The position numbers and the translations under genes are program-made. The notes below the pieces were generated by a model. The model was not told where the DNA came from. It did not search any database and was given only the letters and a program-made list of their open reading frames with translations. A DNA stretch of 64,000 bases, taken from contig CP121314.1 in NCBI GenBank assembly GCA_043557195.1, positions 4,154,001 through 4,218,000 on the forward strand, in the 5' to 3' direction. Below, one piece after another: positions 52,980-62,932 of this stretch (position 1 is the stretch's first letter; every line of letters begins with the position of its first letter). The DNA is from Jejuia sp043557195 (GTDB lineage Bacteria > Bacteroidota > Bacteroidia > Flavobacteriales > Flavobacteriaceae).

Positions 52980-55613
52980 ATGAAATATCTTTATTCAATT
53001 TTTACCTTTATTTTTCTATTATTTTCTTGTGAAACAGAAACATCTAAATCTCGAGTTGTAGAAGATTTTAATACGAATTGGAAATTTCATTTAGGTGACA
53101 TTTCTAATGCCGAAACTTTACAATTTGAAGATAATGATTGGCGTACCCTGAATGTACCACATGATTGGAGTATTGAAGAAGGTTACCAAAAAGAAGGCGA
53201 TGTTGCTTCAAGTACAGGGTTTGTTCCTGGTGGCATTGGTTGGTATCGTAAATCTTTTACTTTAAATGAAGCGGATAAAGAGAAAATAATCAGTGTTTTA
53301 TTCGATGGTATTTATAACAATTCTACGGTTTGGGTTAACGGCTACAAGTTAGGAACTAGACCAAATGGCTACATTTCATTTTCATATGATTTAACCGAAC
53401 ATCTCAAGTTTGATGGGTTTGAAAATGTAATTGCTATAAAAGTAAATCGTACAACGTACGTCGATTCTAGATGGTACACAGGTTCTGGTATTTATCGAAA
53501 TGTAAAATTGATAAAAACAGCGCCATTACACATCAAACAATGGGGTACAAAAATTTCTACGCCTGAGGTTTCAGAAACTGCAGCAAGCGTATTGATTAAA
53601 ACAGAATTAGAAGATGTTTCCCCTTTACCTAAAAAGAAAATCACTCTAAAATACAGTATCGTTGATAATTCAAAAGTAATAGCGTCTGAAACCATTGATG
53701 CTAACGGTTTATCATCTGAGTTTGTAATTAGATTTGAAAATCCAAAACTTTGGTCGATCGATTCACCTAACCTATATCAATTAAAAACGGAAGTATTTGA
53801 AAATGGAGACTTAGTAGACAATACTATTGAAACATTTGGCATAAGAACCTTTAATTTTGATGCCAATACAGGCTTTTCGTTAAATGGCAAGCGAATGAAA
53901 ATTAAAGGTGTCAATTTACATCATGATGTTGGTGCGCTTGGAGCAGCAGCTACCAAATCTATTTGGGAATACCGCATGCGAAAACTGAAATCTATTGGTA
54001 CTAATGCAGTTAGATTCGCGCATAATCCGCATTCACCCGAACTTCTTGAAGTTTGTGATGAAATGGGATTATTGGTAATGAACGAGGCTTTTGATGAATG
54101 GAGTAATCCTAAAGGAAAAAGTAAAGTTTATTTAGGAGACAATGCCGCTAATAAACCTCTACATACTAAAAACGAAAATACAGAAATGGTTATAGACCCT
54201 TCGGTAGCTAATGACTTAAAACATAATAAAAACTTAGATTTTATAGACCCTACTATAGGCTATCCAGAGGTATTTAACAAATGGGCAGAGCGGGATTTAA
54301 AAGATTTGATAAAGCGCGATTACAACCACCCTTCAGTAATTATGTGGAGTATTGGAAATGAAATAGAATGGACATATCCACATTATTCAAAAACCTTTAA
54401 TGAAGTAAACCCTAATTCTTCATCTGCTGGATATGATTATGTTCCTATTTACGATGCTGAAAAAATTAAAACAGCTTTTGAAAAAAATAGTGATGGTACA
54501 GATCCTCTTGTCTCTATTGCCAGAAATTTGGTGAAATGGGTAAAAGAAGAAGACAATACTAGACCTACAGTTTGTGGTAGCGTATTACCTTCAGTTGGCA
54601 TGGTAAGTGGCTATGGGACTGCCGTTGATGTTTTTGGATTTAATTATCGAGAGTCAGAATATGATATAGCCCACCAAACATACCCCGATTTAAAAATTTT
54701 AGGAACTGAAAACTGGAATGCCTATTCGGAATGGAAAGCAATTAAAGAACGTGATTTTGTCTCAGGTATCTTTACCTGGACAGGGTTTGCATACATGGGT
54801 GAAGCTGGCCCTTGGCCTCGAAAGGGATTGGATATTTCGCTATTCGATTTTGCAGGGTTTAAAACACCTCGTGGTCACTTTTTTGAAACACTCTGGGCGC
54901 ATGATCCAAAAGTTTATATGGTGACGACACCAGCCGATGAATCAGAGTTTTCATATTCAAAGGAAAATGGTTGGAAATTTAATATACAGTTGACACCACC
55001 TCCTGTTTGGAATAAATTGAGGCTTTGGGAGTGGTATAAAGTGTATCCTAAATGGAATTACTCAAAAGAAGAACCAATTATTGTGCAAACCTATACAAAT
55101 TGTGAAGAAGCTGAACTTTTTCTAAACGGTACATCTTTAGGTAAGCAAAAATTAGCCGACGTTGTAGAGTACGACCATATCTTGAAATGGCTTGTACCCT
55201 ATTCTGAAGGAGAATTAAAAATAGTGGGCTATAACGATGGAAAAAAAGCAGATGAATATACCTTAGCATCTCAAAAAGCGATTTCAAAAATAGAAATGAA
55301 TAGTAATAAAATTACCTTGGATGCTGACGATTATGATATAGCTGTTGTAGACATTAAACTCGTAGATGAAAATGGCACTTTGGTTACCGATGCCGATACT
55401 AAGGTTACATTTTCAATTAATGGTGAAGCAAAAAATATAGGTGTAGATAATGGTTGGGAAATGAATGTACAACCACATAAAACCAATAGTGTTGTGACGC
55501 ATCATGGAAGAGCAGTTATTTATGTGCAAGCCACAAAAAGTAAAGGGAACATTAAAGTTGAAGCTTCTATAGATGGAACTAAGTCAAATACCATTATTTT
55601 AACTTCAAATTAA
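52980..55613 (+). CDS. glycoside hydrolase family 2 lipoprotein (beta-galactosidase-like)
   Basis: An 877-residue lipoprotein (IFTFIFLLFSCETE). Domains follow the GH2 order: jelly-roll sugar-binding (NDWRTLNVPHDWSIEEGY ... NNSTVWVNGYKLG), Ig-like, TIM barrel (FSLNGKRMKIKGVNLHHDVGALGAA; acid/base Glu461 in WSIGNE; nucleophile Glu577 in LGTENW), then a DUF4982-type and an Ig-like/invasin-type C-terminal domain. It cleaves terminal beta-galactosides or related sugars, probably at the outer-membrane surface. No SusCD pair is adjacent. It is followed by a terminator. Confidence 0.92.
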   Translation: MKYLYSIFTFIFLLFSCETETSKSRVVEDFNTNWKFHLGDISNAETLQFEDNDWRTLNVPHDWSIEEGYQKEGDVASSTGFVPGGIGWYRKSFTLNEADKEKIISVLFDGIYNNSTVWVNGYKLGTRPNGYISFSYDLTEHLKFDGFENVIAIKVNRTTYVDSRWYTGSGIYRNVKLIKTAPLHIKQWGTKISTPEVSETAASVLIKTELEDVSPLPKKKITLKYSIVDNSKVIASETIDANGLSSEFVIRFENPKLWSIDSPNLYQLKTEVFENGDLVDNTIETFGIRTFNFDANTGFSLNGKRMKIKGVNLHHDVGALGAAATKSIWEYRMRKLKSIGTNAVRFAHNPHSPELLEVCDEMGLLVMNEAFDEWSNPKGKSKVYLGDNAANKPLHTKNENTEMVIDPSVANDLKHNKNLDFIDPTIGYPEVFNKWAERDLKDLIKRDYNHPSVIMWSIGNEIEWTYPHYSKTFNEVNPNSSSAGYDYVPIYDAEKIKTAFEKNSDGTDPLVSIARNLVKWVKEEDNTRPTVCGSVLPSVGMVSGYGTAVDVFGFNYRESEYDIAHQTYPDLKILGTENWNAYSEWKAIKERDFVSGIFTWTGFAYMGEAGPWPRKGLDISLFDFAGFKTPRGHFFETLWAHDPKVYMVTTPADESEFSYSKENGWKFNIQLTPPPVWNKLRLWEWYKVYPKWNYSKEEPIIVQTYTNCEEAELFLNGTSLGKQKLADVVEYDHILKWLVPYSEGELKIVGYNDGKKADEYTLASQKAISKIEMNSNKITLDADDYDIAVVDIKLVDENGTLVTDADTKVTFSINGEAKNIGVDNGWEMNVQPHKTNSVVTHHGRAVIYVQATKSKGNIKVEASIDGTKSNTIILTSN

Positions 55614-55618
55614 ATAAA

Positions 55619-55656
55619 AAAATCCCCAAGACATTACAATCAATGCTCGGGGATTT
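55619..55656 (+). terminator. terminator between GH2 and dioxygenase-fold gene
   Basis: AATCCCC (about 55621-55627) and CGGGGATT pair, with an inner CATT/AATG pair in the loop, and A/T-runs on both sides; useful for both convergent genes. Confidence 0.72.
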
Positions 55657-55676
55657 CAGTTTAAATATAATAAACA

Positions 55677-56282
55677 CTAATATGTTTGAGGGTTGGATTG
55701 TAATACAATATTACGTTTACCAATTAATAAACCGTCTTTTTTCTCAAGTTTCAAAATATTATTAATACCTAGTTTCGCTATTTTTTTACGACACGACTTT
55801 CTTAAAAAGGGGTCGTTATCAAATACAAAATGATTGATAGCATAGGCTTCGTTAGAATTAGACTCCTTTACATAACCATGAATTTGCATTAAGTCCTTAG
55901 TACCCCAATGTGTTCCTGGTACAAATGTGTAAAAGGTATAATTGCCGTCGGCATCCGTTTTAATCCATCCTTGATGTCTTAAAATGCGCTTACCATCAAC
56001 TTTCTTAGAGTGATAATCGCCTTCTTCGTCGGCTTGACAGATATAAAGCACTACATTTTTTGCAGGCGTAACACCATCGCTTTCAAAAATAGTTCCGGTA
56101 ATCTTCAACTTTTGAGATTGATTTTCAAAACCAGGAATAGTATCTGTGTTTGTTAATTGTTTTTCGGAATAGTCAAAAATAGCATGACGCTTTTTGTAAT
56201 TATCGGCTAATTCTTGAGCATTTAAGGCGCTAACAAAGGTAAACAGACCTGTTAAAAATAGAAGTGTAATTAATCGTTTCAT
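55677..56282 (-). CDS. intradiol ring-cleavage dioxygenase-fold protein, probably atypical
   Basis: A 201-residue exported protein with signal KRLITLLFLTGLFTFVSALNAQ. The core KITGTIFESDGVTPAKNVVLYICQAD, GDYHSK, TDADGNYTFYTFVPGTHW and MQIHGYVKES follows the intradiol dioxygenase beta-sandwich. The classical iron set (two Tyr, His-x-His) is incomplete: only one His of the pair appears in QIHGYV and the second Tyr region reads GTHW. So it may have lost ring-cleavage activity or bind another ligand. Transcribed alone, convergent with the GH2 gene. Confidence 0.75.
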   Translation of the reverse strand: MKRLITLLFLTGLFTFVSALNAQELADNYKKRHAIFDYSEKQLTNTDTIPGFENQSQKLKITGTIFESDGVTPAKNVVLYICQADEEGDYHSKKVDGKRILRHQGWIKTDADGNYTFYTFVPGTHWGTKDLMQIHGYVKESNSNEAYAINHFVFDNDPFLRKSCRKKIAKLGINNILKLEKKDGLLIGKRNIVLQSNPQTY

Positions 56283-56419
56283 GGGGCATTACTTATTTAA
56301 TCTTCTCAAAACTAATTAAGTACCTAAGCGTCTGAATAAAAAATCGGAAAAAAGCATAAATCACACGTTCATTGAACGAGTGCATATATGAACTGCAAAA
56401 AATTACGATGAAATAACCA

Positions 56420-57070
56420 CTATACCTTGAAGATTGAGTTTTCAGTAAAACCGTAATTTATAGTAGTTGTAGGTTGATTAATTGTATTTAAACCAGTGAA
56501 TAAACTAAAAGCTGGCAGAATAAGTTGATGTTCAGTAATTTGAAAGCAAGGTAGTTTTATACGTTGACGACCTTTACCTTTTATAAGTACTCCAGGATGC
56601 TTATGACCTGACACGTAAAATTTGTTTTGATTAACGATTTTTATGTCATGTATGAATACAAATGGTGTTATCTCGAGGTAATTAGGTTTGATATCGATAT
56701 TCAAAGTCTCATATAATTCAAACGAATTTTTATCATGATTACCTTGTATTAATGTAATTGACACATTATTGAATTGCTGCATCCGCTTTTGAAACACCTT
56801 TACGTCTTCATTAAATTCTGCATGAAATAAATCTCCAACAATAAGTAGTGTTTTGGGCTGAAAATGAGAGATTAGTGCTTCTAAGCGTTCTAGGTCTTTC
56901 TGTAGTACTTCCGAAGAAATAGGAATACCGTTTTTTCTAAAATGTGCAGTTTTACCAATATGTAAATCAGATAAAATTAAGGTTTTTGTCTTACTCCAAA
57001 ATACCACACGCTGATTTGTTAGTATCAGTTCTTCTCCTTGTAAAATTATATGTTTTGTGGCTACAGTCAT
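56420..57070 (-). CDS. pdeM: ligase-associated DNA damage response endonuclease (PdeM)
   Basis: A 216-residue calcineurin-like phosphoesterase. The metal motifs are complete: LSDLHIGK, VGDLFHAEFN, IQGNHDK and VSGHKHPG. Proteins of this length next to an ATP-dependent ligase and Lhr-type helicase are annotated PdeM of the ligase-associated repair system. It is the last gene of the operon, 4 bases after the helicase stop. Confidence 0.92.
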   Translation of the reverse strand: MTVATKHIILQGEELILTNQRVVFWSKTKTLILSDLHIGKTAHFRKNGIPISSEVLQKDLERLEALISHFQPKTLLIVGDLFHAEFNEDVKVFQKRMQQFNNVSITLIQGNHDKNSFELYETLNIDIKPNYLEITPFVFIHDIKIVNQNKFYVSGHKHPGVLIKGKGRQRIKLPCFQITEHQLILPAFSLFTGLNTINQPTTTINYGFTENSIFKV

Positions 57071-57074
57071 TGTA

Positions 57075-59528
57075 TCAATTAACTTTCAATGCTTGTTTTT
57101 GCATCCTTTGAATGCGTTTTTCTAAACTTTCATAACTCATAGAATTCCGCAAACTATCTGCCTTTATTGGGAAACTAAGCGGCGTAAATGCTTTAGACCG
57201 CTTTAAAATAATTTTGCTTTTTGAAATACGCTCAAAAGCAGCTTGCAAACGCACTTCTTCTAACTGCTGATTAAAAACTTCTGTATAGGCTTGTCTTAAT
57301 AACAGATTTTGTGGCTCATTATCTTCTAAAACTCTAAAAATTAATCCAGAAGAGGATTGCAAACTTTTATTATTCTGCCTACTTCCCGGTCTAGACTGCA
57401 CAACCAAACCTGCAATTACAGCAATATCCCTAAACTTTCGTGAAGCCATTTCTGAAGCATTAATACTCGCAATAACATCTTCCATTAAATTTTCTTTTGA
57501 AAGAATGCTTTCGATGTTAATTTCATCTAACGGAAATGGTTGATCGCTTAACAATTCAAACCCGTAGTCATTCATGGCGATGGTATACGTTAATGGTTTT
57601 ATTTTACTCAATCTATGCGCTATTAAAGCCGAAATCACTTCATGTACCAAGCGTCCTTCAAATGGATACATAAATAAATGATGACCTTCTTTAGTTTCAA
57701 TAAGTTCCACTAAAAACTCATCCGACTCAGGAATATGTGAATGTAATGATTGCCTTGAAATCAACGGGTGTAAAAATTTAAGTTCTCGCTCTCGAATTCT
57801 TGGAGATAATGCATCTCCTAGTTTCACTCTTAAAAAATGACTTAAATAAGAGGTTAAGGGCAAACGACCACCCATCCAACTTGGCGTAATAGCATTTTTA
57901 GCTTTACTGCGTTTTACAAAAACCGTCATGTCTTTGATATGCACCATTTCTAAAACCCTTCCCGCTAAAACAAAGCTAGATTTTGGTTTTAGTTTTGAAA
58001 TGAAATACTCTTCAATCATTCCAATATAACCGCCAGATAGAAATTTTACACGCAACATTGCATCACTAACAATCGCACCTATATTCATGCGATGCAGCAT
58101 ACTTATGCGTCTACTTTTTACCTTGTAAATATCATCTTCATCTTTAACAACCTTATGGAATTCTTCATAAGCTTTTAATGTTGAACCTCCTTGGGTTATA
58201 AATTGTAAGCCCCATTGAAACTCATCTTCAGTAAGATATGAAAAGGCATGCGTTTGATTCAAAATTTGAAATGCTTCATCAGTAGTAAACCCTTCTCCTA
58301 CAGCCAAAGTAACCAGAAACTGAACCATAACGTCGTAACACAATACCATGGGTTGACGTTCCTCGACTTGTTCGTTTTTTATAGCTTCCTTTAAAGCGGC
58401 GACTTCAATCAACTCTAAAGAATGTGTGGGGACACAATATATTTTCGAAACTTCGTAAGGCGAATGCCCACTCCTACCAGCACGTTGTATAAATCTGGCT
58501 ACCCCTTTTGCAGACCCTATTTGAATGATACAATCCACAGGTTTAAAATCAACTCCTAAATCTAACGAAGACGTACAAATCACCGCTTTTAAATTGCCTT
58601 CTGCAATGTTATCTTCAATCCAATGACGTAGTTTTAAATCTATAGAACCATGATGTATGGCCAACTGACCTGCTAATTCTGGAGCAGCTTCCAGTATAAT
58701 TTGATACCATAATTCACTTTGTCCACGGGTGTTTGTAAAAATAAGTGTGGTGTTGTTTTCTTGAATAATTGGCACAATCTTAGAACTCATGGATTTGCCC
58801 AAATGTCCAGCCCATGGTAAAATTTCTACTTCATCAGGAAGTACAGACACTACTTTTATTTTCTTCTTCTCCTTAGCCTTAACCATTGCCTTTTTATGAG
58901 TTTGGTATGGTATCAATACATTCATAGCCTCTTGAAGATTACCAATGGTGGCTGTTATGCCCCAAATTCTTGCTTTGGGAGCAATTGTCGTTAATCTAGA
59001 CACCGCTAATTCGGTTAACACGCCTCTTTTATTTCCCAAAAGTTCATGCCATTCATCAACCGCTATGCATTTTAAGGAAGTAAACCATCTGGAGTTTTTC
59101 TTTTGAGAAAACAACAAATACATGGTTTCAGGCGTGGTTAATAAAACATCGGGCATTAAACGTTCTTGTTGCCGCCTAACGTTTTGTGGAGTATCTCCAT
59201 TTCGAACTTGCACCTCCCAATCTAAACCAATCTCATCAACGGCTAATTTCATAGCTTTCGCTAAATCCTTGGCCAAAGAACGCAGCGGACTAATCCATAA
59301 TAATTTAAGTCCTTTATCGTATTGCTCAGGCTGATTTAAATAATCTATCACCACAGCCAAAAACACCGAAAATGTCTTCCCAAAACCTGTTGGTGCTACA
59401 ACTACACCACTGTGGCCCGAAGCATATTTCTTCCACGTTTTTAATTGAAATTGAAACGGTTGCTGATTTTTTTCTTCAAAATAATTTTGAACAACCCTGT
59501 AACCGTCGCTGTCTTCGAACTTTCCCAT
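57075..59528 (-). CDS. ligase-associated DEXH-box DNA helicase (Lhr-type)
   Basis: An 817-residue superfamily 2 helicase: QLKTWKKY Q-motif-like start, Walker A APTGFGKT (45-52), WISPLRSLAKDLA, VDEWHELLGNKRGV (DEWH box), ITATIGN, FTNTRGQSELWY, SLDLGVDF and QRAGRSGH. A long C-terminal region follows as in the Lhr core plus winged-helix type. It should unwind DNA or RNA-DNA duplexes in repair with the neighbouring ligase and nucleases. Its ATG overlaps the ligase stop by 1 base. Confidence 0.93.
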   Translation of the reverse strand: MGKFEDSDGYRVVQNYFEEKNQQPFQFQLKTWKKYASGHSGVVVAPTGFGKTFSVFLAVVIDYLNQPEQYDKGLKLLWISPLRSLAKDLAKAMKLAVDEIGLDWEVQVRNGDTPQNVRRQQERLMPDVLLTTPETMYLLFSQKKNSRWFTSLKCIAVDEWHELLGNKRGVLTELAVSRLTTIAPKARIWGITATIGNLQEAMNVLIPYQTHKKAMVKAKEKKKIKVVSVLPDEVEILPWAGHLGKSMSSKIVPIIQENNTTLIFTNTRGQSELWYQIILEAAPELAGQLAIHHGSIDLKLRHWIEDNIAEGNLKAVICTSSLDLGVDFKPVDCIIQIGSAKGVARFIQRAGRSGHSPYEVSKIYCVPTHSLELIEVAALKEAIKNEQVEERQPMVLCYDVMVQFLVTLAVGEGFTTDEAFQILNQTHAFSYLTEDEFQWGLQFITQGGSTLKAYEEFHKVVKDEDDIYKVKSRRISMLHRMNIGAIVSDAMLRVKFLSGGYIGMIEEYFISKLKPKSSFVLAGRVLEMVHIKDMTVFVKRSKAKNAITPSWMGGRLPLTSYLSHFLRVKLGDALSPRIRERELKFLHPLISRQSLHSHIPESDEFLVELIETKEGHHLFMYPFEGRLVHEVISALIAHRLSKIKPLTYTIAMNDYGFELLSDQPFPLDEINIESILSKENLMEDVIASINASEMASRKFRDIAVIAGLVVQSRPGSRQNNKSLQSSSGLIFRVLEDNEPQNLLLRQAYTEVFNQQLEEVRLQAAFERISKSKIILKRSKAFTPLSFPIKADSLRNSMSYESLEKRIQRMQKQALKVN

Positions 59529-61117
59529 TACTGTGCGTGTATTAATCCTTTTACAGAAGTGATGGTATCAATGTCATCTACAGTTTTATCTTGGCGCCAA
59601 CGTTTTATTCTCGGGAAGCGTAAGGCAACTCCAGATTTATGACGATTACTCAGCGCAATACCTTCAAAAGCAATTTCAAATACCAATTCAGGTTTTACGG
59701 TACGTACTGGTCCGAATTTTTCAATAGCGTTTTTATTTACCCATCTTGAAACTTCGGTAATTTCTTTATCCGTTAATCCAGAATAGGCTTTAGCTACTGT
59801 TACCAAACCATCCTCTTTTTTAACGGCAAAGGTATAATCGGTGTATTTAGAACTACGTCTACCACTACCCTTTTGCGCATAAATCATAACTGCATCAATG
59901 GTTAGTGGGTCTACCTTCCATTTCCACCAATCGCCTTTTTTTCTTCCAACATGATAAGGAGACCCCTTCTGTTTTAACATTAGACCTTTAGAGTTTATTG
60001 AACGTGCATTTTCTCTTATTTTGTGAAGTGCATCCCACTTTTCAAATGCTATAATTTGAGAGAGCCTAATATTTTTTGGCAAAGTGATACTCGAAAACAA
60101 CTGCTCTAAAATTGCTCTTCTTTTTTCTAGTGGATGCGCTCTAATGTCTTCAGCATTAAACTCCAAAATATCATAAGCATAAAATCCGATAGGGACTTCT
60201 TCTAATAGTTTTTTGGAAATATTTTTTCGGTTTAATCGTTTTTGTAAATCGTTGAATAATAATACGTTACTATCTTTTAATGCAAGTATTTCTCCATCTA
60301 TTACAAAATCATCTTTAAACGTGTTCATTACAGATTCAATCTCTGGAAACTGACTTGTTACAAGCTCTTCGCCTCTTGACCAAATATAGATTTCTCCGTT
60401 ACGTTTTACCACCTGTCCGCGAATGCCATCCCATTTGTATTCTACCTGCCATTCTTTAGGCTGTCCTAAATCGACCAACTCTTTTTCCAAAGCATACGCT
60501 AAGCAAAACGGATACGGTTTAGAATTATCATAATTGATATGCTCACCATTCAACAGCGCTTCAAAAGAGATGGAATTTATATCCCAATTACCAATAATAC
60601 TGTGCATGAGTTGATTAGCGTCAATACCCGAAAGTTTTGAAAGCGCGTTGACGAGCGTTTTCTTTGAGACCCCAATTCTAAAGCTACCGCCAATGAGTTT
60701 GTTAAAAACAAAGCGTTCTTGCATATTAAGACCAGACCAAGCGTGCAACACGTATACTTTCTTTTCTTCATCCGATTTTGATTTTAACGCGATTATATCT
60801 TGCATCCAATCATCAAGTGTTTTCTCTATTTTATGCCTAGGTTCAGGCAAAAGTAACGCGAGTGTTTCCCCTAAATCTCCAACGGTGCTGTAGCTTTCTA
60901 GAAACAACCATTCTGGAAGTTCAATAATTTCCATGCACCACTGTTTCATTAATGTTGTTTTTACAGGACGTGGTGGGCGTTTTCCAGTAAAAATAGAAAT
61001 GAGCCATAACTTATCCTTATCAGAAGCTTTTGTAAAATAATCCACCAATGCTTGAATTTTTGCATTGGTTTTGTTAGTGATTTCTATGGTACTGATTAAA
61101 TTAACGAAGTCTTTCAT
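59528..61117 (-). CDS. ATP-dependent DNA ligase (ligase-associated repair type)
   Basis: A 529-residue ATP-dependent ligase with the DNA-binding helical N-terminal domain (1-200), adenylation domain with catalytic Lys228 in EYKWDG, FVIDGEILA, GLMLKQKGSPY, KWKVDPLTIDAVMIYAQKG, and the OB-fold C-terminus (FEIAFEGIALSNRHKSGVALRFPRI). It seals nicks using ATP, in addition to the NAD+-dependent replicative ligase of the cell. It overlaps the exonuclease stop by 4 bases and the helicase start by 1. Confidence 0.94.
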   Translation of the reverse strand: MKDFVNLISTIEITNKTNAKIQALVDYFTKASDKDKLWLISIFTGKRPPRPVKTTLMKQWCMEIIELPEWLFLESYSTVGDLGETLALLLPEPRHKIEKTLDDWMQDIIALKSKSDEEKKVYVLHAWSGLNMQERFVFNKLIGGSFRIGVSKKTLVNALSKLSGIDANQLMHSIIGNWDINSISFEALLNGEHINYDNSKPYPFCLAYALEKELVDLGQPKEWQVEYKWDGIRGQVVKRNGEIYIWSRGEELVTSQFPEIESVMNTFKDDFVIDGEILALKDSNVLLFNDLQKRLNRKNISKKLLEEVPIGFYAYDILEFNAEDIRAHPLEKRRAILEQLFSSITLPKNIRLSQIIAFEKWDALHKIRENARSINSKGLMLKQKGSPYHVGRKKGDWWKWKVDPLTIDAVMIYAQKGSGRRSSKYTDYTFAVKKEDGLVTVAKAYSGLTDKEITEVSRWVNKNAIEKFGPVRTVKPELVFEIAFEGIALSNRHKSGVALRFPRIKRWRQDKTVDDIDTITSVKGLIHAQ

Positions 61118-62127
61118 TTTGTGGCTTTAGTTTCAACTTCAGCTATTTGTTCTTCGCCATATTCGGTTTTTACCTCAGTAGCAGGAATGCCTATTTCATT
61201 CAAATATTTTGAAAATGTTGCTTGAGAACCGTGAGTAACATATACTTTTTCGGCTCCAGTAGCTTTAACTGCGCCTAATAACCCGTTCCAATCCGCATGA
61301 TCACTCACGGGGAAACCTGCATCTACAGCTCGCCATCTCCTATTACCTCGTATTTGCATCCATCCAGAACATACTGCTGTGGCTGCATTAGGAATACGTT
61401 TTAATAAGCGAGACCCTAACAACGCTGGTGGTAGAATCACTATTTTATTTTGAATGTCTTTTTTATTGAAATCGGCTGTTATTAAGCTTGTTTTTGGCAA
61501 AGTTATATCTGTGCTTTCTATAGCTTCATTCAAATTCTGAATGGCACTGTGTACGTACATATCATCTACTCCTTCCAGCATTTTCATGATACGTTGTGCT
61601 TTCCCAAGGGAATATCCAAAAAATACACTCGTTCTATTATTCGCTTGGTTTGTAGCTATCCAATTGTGCATCTGTTGTTTTAAAACGGCATCTGGTAGCC
61701 ATTTATAAATAGGGAGTCCAAAAGTACTTTCAGTAATAAACTCGTGACATTTAATAGGTTCAAAAGGAATGGTTATAGCATCTGAAGTTGTTTTATAATC
61801 CCCAGTAAAAACAATTACAAAACCCTTGTATTCTAGCCGAATTTGAGCAGAACCGATAATATGTCCCGCGGGATGAAAACTTACTTTAACACCATTAATG
61901 TTTATGGGCTCATTATACCCTAAGCTTTCAATATTGATTTCTGCATTGATGCGATGTTGCAAAATTGGTTTGGAATGATGGTGGCATAAATAACGTTTCA
62001 TACCCCAGCGTGCATGGTCTGCATGCCCGTGTGAAATTATGGCATAATCAACTGGATGCCACGGATCGAGATAGAACTTTCCTGGAATACAGTAAAGGCC
62101 TTTTTTTGTAAAACGGATTAATTTCAA
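61114..62127 (-). CDS. ligase-associated DNA damage response exonuclease
   Basis: A 337-residue beta-CASP/metallo-beta-lactamase nuclease (SNM1-like). The metal motif HGHADH covers residues 33-38, with GHIIGSAQIRL, FTGDYKTT, the FGLPIY turn, YSLGKAQRIM, and the C-terminal DHADW and VYVTHGSQA. The reading frame begins with TTG at 62125-62127 (MKLIRFTKKG); no nearby ATG is in frame. It is the first gene of the four-gene repair operon; the hsp20 terminator lies upstream. Confidence 0.92.
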   Translation of the reverse strand: MKLIRFTKKGLYCIPGKFYLDPWHPVDYAIISHGHADHARWGMKRYLCHHHSKPILQHRINAEINIESLGYNEPININGVKVSFHPAGHIIGSAQIRLEYKGFVIVFTGDYKTTSDAITIPFEPIKCHEFITESTFGLPIYKWLPDAVLKQQMHNWIATNQANNRTSVFFGYSLGKAQRIMKMLEGVDDMYVHSAIQNLNEAIESTDITLPKTSLITADFNKKDIQNKIVILPPALLGSRLLKRIPNAATAVCSGWMQIRGNRRWRAVDAGFPVSDHADWNGLLGAVKATGAEKVYVTHGSQATFSKYLNEIGIPATEVKTEYGEEQIAEVETKATK

Positions 62128-62187
62128 AAATGTGCAATTTTTACTAAAAATACGAATTACTTGACGTTTGCTAAAAGTAATTCATAA

Positions 62188-62214
62188 AAAAAGAGGCTAT
62201 TTAAGCCTCTTTTT
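62188..62214 (-). terminator. terminator of hsp20
   Basis: Perfect 11-base arms AAAAAGAGGCT (62188-62198) and AGCCTCTTTTT (62204-62214) with a 5-base loop and a T-run on the minus strand. It separates hsp20 from the repair operon, whose promoter must lie in 62128-62187. Confidence 0.9.
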
Positions 62215-62237
62215 AAAACCAATTCTTAATATATAAT

Positions 62238-62711
62238 TTACGAAATCTTTATGGTTCTCGCCGGTTTTTGCTTAGCCTCTTCACGTTTAGGAAGTTGGAT
62301 ACTTAAAATGCCATCTTCGTATTTAGCTTTTATCTTGCTGTCCTCGATAGAATCTGGCAACGTAAATGTTCTTTTAAATGAAGAATAACCAAACTCTCTA
62401 CGTGTAAAATTATCTTCAGTTTCTTCGTTTTCAACTTTTTGCTCAGTAGAAATTGAAAGAATATCGTTATCCAAATCTATATTGAAATCTTCTTTTTTCA
62501 TTCCAGGAACAGCCATATCTACATAGTAATCATCTTTAGTTTCGCGAATATTCACTTTTGGTATTGAAATTCCTGTATTAAAGTTACTAGATAACACTGC
62601 TGGAAAAGCATCTACGTTAAATAAGTCGTCAATCCAATTAGACCAACCTCTATGACTTAATCCAGATTCTTTGTGATTTCCATTTTTTGGTACATTCATT
62701 AATGCGCTCAT
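62238..62711 (-). CDS. Hsp20/alpha-crystallin small heat-shock protein
   Basis: A 157-residue small heat-shock protein. The alpha-crystallin domain (about 45-145) has VNIRETKDDYYVDMAVPGMKKEDFNIDL, ILSISTEQK, FTRREFGYSSFKRTFTLPD and ILSIQLPKREE, ending with the IxI-like KIS tail. It holds unfolded proteins during stress. The upstream 230 bases contain repeated TCATAATG motifs that may be regulatory. Own terminator downstream. Confidence 0.95.
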   Translation of the reverse strand: MSALMNVPKNGNHKESGLSHRGWSNWIDDLFNVDAFPAVLSSNFNTGISIPKVNIRETKDDYYVDMAVPGMKKEDFNIDLDNDILSISTEQKVENEETEDNFTRREFGYSSFKRTFTLPDSIEDSKIKAKYEDGILSIQLPKREEAKQKPARTIKIS

Positions 62712-62851
62712 AATACTATAATTTTTTAAGTTAAACTTTTAAATTTTCAATGTTTATGAAGTTAATTTTAAACTTCGCAAACCATAGAGCAAATGAAATA
62801 CCAAAGCAAAAATGAATGGAAATTTGACAGAATTAGGGTTAAAACCAATAA

Positions 62852-62903
62852 GAATGCGTCATAATGTCATTATTACATTTTTTAATCATGTCATAATGAC
62901 ACT
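62852..62903. promoter_or_regulatory. repeated TCATAATG palindromes upstream of hsp20
   Basis: GTCATAATGTCATTAT (about 62857-62872) and GTCATAATGACA (about 62888-62899) are two half-related palindromes separated by an AT-rich spacer, between hsp20 and the DUF4251 gene. They could be operator sites, but the gene controlled is unclear because they are about 150 bases before hsp20. Confidence 0.35.
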
Positions 62904-62932
62904 ATTTGCAATCAATAATATCTCTCTAGACT

